Below, piece by piece: positions 60,326 to 64,000 of a DNA stretch of 64,000 nt. The translations under genes were made by a program, and so were the position numbers. The notes below the pieces were generated by a model, which was not told the origin of the DNA, did no database searches, and saw only the letters and a program-made list of their open reading frames with translations. Origin of the DNA: an uncultured Lachnospiraceae bacterium (GTDB taxonomy: Bacteria > Bacillota > Clostridia > Lachnospirales > Lachnospiraceae); assembly GCA_948473115.1 (NCBI GenBank), contig CAOKWI010000003.1:44239-108238 (forward strand), read 5' to 3'. Positions within the stretch are counted from its first letter, which is position 1. The number at the start of each line of letters is the position of its first letter.

Positions 60326-60354
60326 GTAGCGGCTGGGCTTTCGCCCGCCTCTAC
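60326..60354 (-). other. Hairpin with GAAA loop directly behind the variable repeat
   Basis: GTAG-A-GGC-GGGC, GAAA and GCCC-A-GCC-G-CTAC pair over 11 bases with one bulge and one mismatch. It begins four bases after the VR end and overlaps the target stop codon. In Bordetella phage BPP-1 a hairpin at this distance with a GRNA-type loop boosts retrohoming. Confidence 0.85.
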
Positions 60355-61493
60355 ATAGAATCACACGCCCCGCGCACGCCGATAGACGCGCCCACGTGCC
60401 ACGGGTAATCGTCGCAATTCACGGCACGCGCGCCCGCGTTCACGCCATGGCTCCAGCAGCCGCCCGCGATCAGCGCCGCCAGAGAATACGCGTAATACTG
60501 GTAAATGTTTCCTACGTCGTACTTTGTGGCATTATCCTTTAAGGGGCTTTTCTTATCCCAGCCCCACGCCGCCGTAGGGTGATAGTCTGCATTTGTGGCG
60601 TGTTCTGCCCGCGTAATCAGATCATTAAGCCATTCCCAGACGCGCCCCACGGCATCAACGCAGCCCACGGCAGAAACGGCATTTACCACGCTGCCCGTAG
60701 TCCCCCTGCCCGTGTTCGTCGTCGCCGTCCATGCGTTTGTATTTGCCCCGTCAAGCCCCTGCGGGCTGCCGAAAGCATAAGCGCAAAATTCGCTGTAGTC
60801 CGGCATACGCTTACCGCTTTTCATAAGCCTTTCCGTGAACGTGTACCAGTTCATGCCCTCCGTACCTGTCATTGGCGCACAATTATATTCCGACTTCAAG
60901 CCCTGTGCGCCGTCGTCAGAATTAAGATAAATGTCTACCCATGTGCCGCCGCCCAGATATACCATACCCTCCGGGCTGCATTTCGGGCGGTGTCCCAGCG
61001 TCCATACGCTGCGCGGCACAATCCCGTTGCTTACCGCGCTTTCCCAGCCCGTACCGAAAATAGCGCCGCTGCTGTTCACGGGCTGCAAGTTTTCATTGAT
61101 CTTACGGCAGCGCCCATAATGAAAGCCGCCGATCTTGCGGCTGTTGCTGGCGTTCCACCCGCTCGGATATGTAGAGTTAAGGGAAATAATATACTGCTCG
61201 TCCTGTGCGTCCTGCCTGCTGTCGCAGATATAAACGTAATAGTCGCAGCCCACGGAAAAAGCCGCGCCTACGTCCAGATTAGAGGCATTAAGTACCGTGT
61301 TCCCCGTCTGGAAGATACCAGCGCCTCCCACGGCAATTACGCAGCCCTCTATTACGGTGATCTCATTCGCCCCGCTTGCGTATAAATACTGGCTCGTCGG
61401 CGCTACAATGTCGCTGATCGTCGCCAGCTTGTTTACATTCAAAAGCGCCCTGCGGTCTGTCTTTGTCACATCATCAACAAATATCCTACTCAT
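60351..61493 (-). CDS. DGR variable target protein (C-type-lectin-like tail protein)
   Basis: The protein has 380 residues from ATG 61493, overlapping the stop of the preceding gene. The N-terminal half is a beta-rich phage-like domain. The C-terminal ~200 residues are the FGE-type C-lectin fold of DGR targets (GMNWYTFTERLMKSGKRMPDYSEF, VWEWLNDLI, then GGCWSHGVNAGARAVN and GASIGVRGACD). Variable residues lie where TR encodes Asn or Thr: Cys, Ser, His, Asp, Asp, His, Gly, Ala, Ser replace them. It is the presumed receptor-binding protein of the prophage and changes by template-driven mutagenesis. Confidence 0.95.
   Translation of the reverse strand: MSRIFVDDVTKTDRRALLNVNKLATISDIVAPTSQYLYASGANEITVIEGCVIAVGGAGIFQTGNTVLNASNLDVGAAFSVGCDYYVYICDSRQDAQDEQYIISLNSTYPSGWNASNSRKIGGFHYGRCRKINENLQPVNSSGAIFGTGWESAVSNGIVPRSVWTLGHRPKCSPEGMVYLGGGTWVDIYLNSDDGAQGLKSEYNCAPMTGTEGMNWYTFTERLMKSGKRMPDYSEFCAYAFGSPQGLDGANTNAWTATTNTGRGTTGSVVNAVSAVGCVDAVGRVWEWLNDLITRAEHATNADYHPTAAWGWDKKSPLKDNATKYDVGNIYQYYAYSLAALIAGGCWSHGVNAGARAVNCDDYPWHVGASIGVRGACDSM
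60359..60484 (-). repeat. DGR variable repeat (VR), 126 bp
   Basis: It covers the last 42 codons of the target gene. Against the template it has twelve substitutions (A to T, G or C) and no other change. The 3' end has a GC-rich stretch (ATCGGCGTGCGCGGGGCGTG), identical in TR, that serves as the initiation-of-mutagenic-homing site in known DGRs. Confidence 0.97.
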
Positions 61494-61923
61494 ACTGTTT
61501 TAACACTCCTTTCAGCGCTGTAATGTCGTCTGCGGTCATTCCTGCCACTGCCTCCGCCTTTTCCAGCCCTATAGCCGTATTTTCTGCGGTAATGCCTTTT
61601 GACAGTGTTAATACCGTCCTGTCGTTGCCCGTCTCGCCCGCTGCTGCCGCCTCGTCCGTCCGGGTATGCGTTACCGCCGTGATCGTCCCGGAAATGCCGC
61701 CAGCCACAAAAGCCATGCCCGGCGCTGCCTCGTCGCAGTAATATACTGTCACTGCTTTCTTTTCCTCTGCCACCGATACAATAGCACACTGTATGTAGCG
61801 CTGCTTTTCCAGACTTTCAATTTTTGCCAGCAGATCAGCCGCCGCCAGCTGCCCGGCTGCCACCATAGCAAGGCAGTTGTAGTAATCGTCTTTTGTCTTT
61901 AATGTTTTGGGAAATCCTTTCAT
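61486..61923 (-). CDS. Phage structural protein upstream of the DGR target
   Basis: The protein has 145 residues. An N-terminal helical part (KTKDDYYNCLAMVAAGQLAAADLLAKIESLEKQ) is followed by a beta domain with AVTVYYCDEAAPGMAFVAGG. Its stop (TAG 61486-61488) overlaps the target's start region by eight bases. Length and position suggest a tail-fibre assembly or connector protein. No family recognised. Confidence 0.7.
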   Translation of the reverse strand: MKGFPKTLKTKDDYYNCLAMVAAGQLAAADLLAKIESLEKQRYIQCAIVSVAEEKKAVTVYYCDEAAPGMAFVAGGISGTITAVTHTRTDEAAAAGETGNDRTVLTLSKGITAENTAIGLEKAEAVAGMTADDITALKGVLKQYE

Positions 61924-61938
61924 AATCTGCCCCTTTCC

Positions 61939-63075
61939 TTAAAATGTATTTGCAAGATAGGAATTGCCGATATATGCAATTCCCAATACTGCCGTTTCCT
62001 CTGTTCTTTCGTAATGCTGGCACATGTAGGCAGCTCCCAGATAGCACAAGCCTAAAACGGCATCATGCTTATAATTGATGTTCCAGCCGTTTTCAATCAG
62101 CGTAACCCGCCTGTCAAGCTCTGCCAGCGTCTCTGCCGTCGCCGTGCCTCCTGCCTCTGCCTGCTGCCGCAGCTGTTCTACCGCGTCTGTCAGCCCGTCT
62201 ATTTGCAGTTGCAGGCTGCCTGCAATGTCCCCGCCCAGCTTTTCCTTAATGTCCTCAAACCATGCGTTAAACTCGCTTTCTGCCCCTGTCTGGAAAAGCG
62301 TAATTTTCGCCATGAAAGCCGTGTAGGCTTTCAATAGCTCCGCGTCCCAGCCGTCAAGCGTGCTTTCAAAGGAATTGTACCGCTCGCTAAACTGGTTCTC
62401 GTACTGGTTAAACAGGCTTTCTGTCATGGTTATGTAGTTCTCATAAATGCCCGCGATCTCGCTTAAATACTTTTCCATGTCCTGCTTATATATGCTGAAC
62501 TCGTCCAGCACTGCCTGGCTGTAGGTTTTGAAAAAGTCATTAAACTGTTTCGTCAGTACGCTTGCGTCGATCTCTTCTATTGTGCCTTTCACAATGCCAC
62601 ACAAGGCACTGTTAAAGCGCTGGTCTGTAATATCCTTTGTCTGAATCTTTGTTACGCCTTTCCCCACGTAAATATCAGCTATGGCAAGCTCCCATATTTC
62701 CGTATTCCGGGTTAATGCTGCTGCCGTAGGCTTTGCAGACGGCGCGCCCTTTAAGACGGTCAGATACATGTCCCTCTGCGTCAAGTCCCAGCGTATAATT
62801 ACCCGGTCTATGCGGTTAAGCGCCCCCTCTGCGGTGCTTAACGTAATACCCATGCTTACAGGGTTTCTGAAAGCGTAGCCGTTGATAAACGCATACCCGG
62901 CATTTACCCTGATTTCCATTTTGTCATAGGCTATAACCTGTAGCCCGTCGCTGGGTTTCGGGAAAACGCCGTTTGCTATGAACGTGGCAAAATACCACGC
63001 CCAATCCTCGGCTTTATATACCCTGTCGTATTCTTCATCTACCAGAATGGCATTGAACGGCAGACAATCAGCCAT
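61939..63075 (-). CDS. Phage baseplate/tail-fibre protein
   Basis: The protein has 378 residues. The N-terminus (MADCLPFNAILVDEEYDRVYKAEDWAWYFATFIANGVFPKP) resembles upper-baseplate (BppU-like) proteins. A long helical coiled-coil middle follows (ENYITMTESLFNQYENQFSERYNSFES, LQLQIDGLTDAVEQLRQQAE). The C-terminus is Tyr- and Gly-rich. It probably anchors the receptor-binding protein to the baseplate. It precedes the 145-residue gene by 15 bases. Confidence 0.8.
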   Translation of the reverse strand: MADCLPFNAILVDEEYDRVYKAEDWAWYFATFIANGVFPKPSDGLQVIAYDKMEIRVNAGYAFINGYAFRNPVSMGITLSTAEGALNRIDRVIIRWDLTQRDMYLTVLKGAPSAKPTAAALTRNTEIWELAIADIYVGKGVTKIQTKDITDQRFNSALCGIVKGTIEEIDASVLTKQFNDFFKTYSQAVLDEFSIYKQDMEKYLSEIAGIYENYITMTESLFNQYENQFSERYNSFESTLDGWDAELLKAYTAFMAKITLFQTGAESEFNAWFEDIKEKLGGDIAGSLQLQIDGLTDAVEQLRQQAEAGGTATAETLAELDRRVTLIENGWNINYKHDAVLGLCYLGAAYMCQHYERTEETAVLGIAYIGNSYLANTF

Positions 63076-63080
63076 GCTTT

Positions 63081-64000
63081 TTACCTCACTTTCCTTATCT
63101 GGTCTACCAGCGTAGGCAGGCTGTCCCCAAACGTCGCCTCTATTTCCTCTGCGCCTTTCTGGTATGTCTCTGTTACCTCTGTTATGCGTGCGTCAATCTG
63201 TATGCCCCACTTTGTTTCCTTGCATGTGATCCTGTCCCCTAAATCAAAATCCTGCTTAAACTTAAGGTTGGAATTTGTGTTAATGGTGCTTACAAAATTT
63301 ATGATCTTTCCGTAGTTTTCCAGCTCTGCCGCCGCCCTTGTCTTAAGCATCTGCAAATAGGTATTAAGCGGTATTGTTACCTCTGTTTCCCCGCTCTGGT
63401 ATTTCCGGGCTATGTCCGTCGCGTCACAAAATACCTCTGTCAGCTCCAGACCAGACGCGCCCTCACCGTCTACCGTCGTCACGGGCTGGCTGCCGCTGTC
63501 GTCTGCCGCGCCCTGTATGTAAATGAAATTCCCGCAGTTTTCTATACTGGCTGTATATTCCTGCTCATTTACATTGTCAAAATCCCTTGAAAAGATACAA
63601 GGCGTGTTGCCCTCGCTGTTTTTCGCGGTAAGGTCTTTGCCCTTATACAGATAAAAGCCGTACTGCCGCGATCTCTCGTTAATCAGAATGTCATATCCCA
63701 GCTTTCCTGCCTGCGCCCTCGCCTTTACTTCCTGCCCCAGCTTTGCGTATACCTCGTTTGCATACTCTACTGCGCTGCCTGCTATGGTTTCCTGCGCCAG
63801 CATGATAAAGCGCGGGAAACGTCGCTTTGTACTCGCACTGCTGCCGCAGTTATTCTTTACCATTGTGTTAATAAGGCTCTGGTTCGTCGCCGTCGCTATG
63901 ATCTGCGGGTTTATGCAGCGCTTGTTAAGCCACCAGCTAAGCATATAGCCCTGTGCCTCTATCTGCTCTAGCCCGTTCTCGTCTTTGGTAATGTGTACAT
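63081..64000 (-). CDS. Phage tail protein, siphovirus Gp37-like (5' end missing)
   Basis: 306 codons are open to the window edge. The N-terminus lies beyond it. The sequence (LSWWLNKRCINPQIIATATN, RFPRFIMLAQETIAGSAVEYANEVYAKLG, DLGDRITCKETKWGIQIDARITEVTETYQKG) resembles ReqiPepy6 Gp37-like tail proteins. These form part of the tail tip in siphoviruses of Gram-positive hosts. It ends six bases before the baseplate gene. Confidence 0.8.
   Translation of the reverse strand, partial: VHITKDENGLEQIEAQGYMLSWWLNKRCINPQIIATATNQSLINTMVKNNCGSSASTKRRFPRFIMLAQETIAGSAVEYANEVYAKLGQEVKARAQAGKLGYDILINERSRQYGFYLYKGKDLTAKNSEGNTPCIFSRDFDNVNEQEYTASIENCGNFIYIQGAADDSGSQPVTTVDGEGASGLELTEVFCDATDIARKYQSGETEVTIPLNTYLQMLKTRAAAELENYGKIINFVSTINTNSNLKFKQDFDLGDRITCKETKWGIQIDARITEVTETYQKGAEEIEATFGDSLPTLVDQIRKVR

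Noticed and set aside
59794..60484. TR/VR pair as an insertion-sequence repeat or recent duplication
   Set aside because: Differences fall only at template adenines and one copy is coding; RT and Avd genes complete a retroelement.

Overview
The window looks like a chromosomal segment of a gut Firmicute, most likely a Lachnospiraceae-type Clostridium relative. The clues are strong AGGAGG ribosome sites, sigma-A promoters, a PadR/DUF1700/DUF4097 operon, an HPr-like protein lacking the usual active-site motif, the TIGR03915/TIGR03916 repair pair, and an ECF S-component and glycan-ABC genes typical of that group. Almost every gene lies on the minus strand. Exceptions are the AraC regulator and the ECF transporter gene.

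Layout. (1) 1-4.2 kb: a 5' portion of a large conserved protein, a Rpn-type nuclease, a HAD hydrolase and a small helical protein. (2) 4.4-14.7 kb: a tightly packed operon. It joins a Mre11/SbcD-like phosphoesterase and a membrane-spanning Rad50/YhaN-like ATPase to a MoxR AAA+ ATPase, a DUF5682 (ChaN/EreA-like) protein, a vWA protein and a SWIM zinc-finger protein. (3) 15-20 kb: an ABC-F protein behind a leader/attenuator, a drug/metabolite transporter and a polytopic membrane protein. (4) 20-40.6 kb: a glucuronoxylan/aldouronate locus with GH3, GH115, SGNH esterase, lipoprotein-dependent ABC transporter, divergent AraC regulator, GH2 and GH67. An AT-rich regulator plus small hydrophobic-peptide cassette interrupts it. 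(5) 41-53.7 kb: ECF S-component, a hemerythrin-CheX-receiver fusion, PadR operon, GH13, XPD-like helicase, HPr-like protein and an SOS-box-preceded DNA repair pair. (6) 53.8-64 kb: an IS30 element, then the late end of a prophage (tail proteins, holin, endolysin) that runs off the right edge.

The prophage carries a complete diversity-generating retroelement. A C-type-lectin-like target has its variable repeat (VR) at 60359-60484. An Avd-type accessory gene, a template repeat (TR, 59794-59919) and a DGR-type reverse transcriptase follow. TR and VR are both 126 bp and differ at 12 positions, every one an adenine in the coding-strand template. A hairpin with a GAAA loop starts 4 bases past the VR. 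Downstream in the same prophage, an 11-G tract places a Cys-rich C-terminal domain out of frame with a HIRAN-like protein. That looks like a phase switch or a sequencing artefact.

A second theme is repeat biology. Many short tandem duplications (15-50 bp units) sit at gene borders. Two 42-bp, 14-codon arrays lie in frame inside carbohydrate-active enzymes. Palindrome-rich intergenic elements bounded by GTAACAGTTCAGCC inverted repeats recur. One 50-bp triplication turned a gene junction into a chain of two 17-codon micro-ORFs linked by ATGA overlaps.
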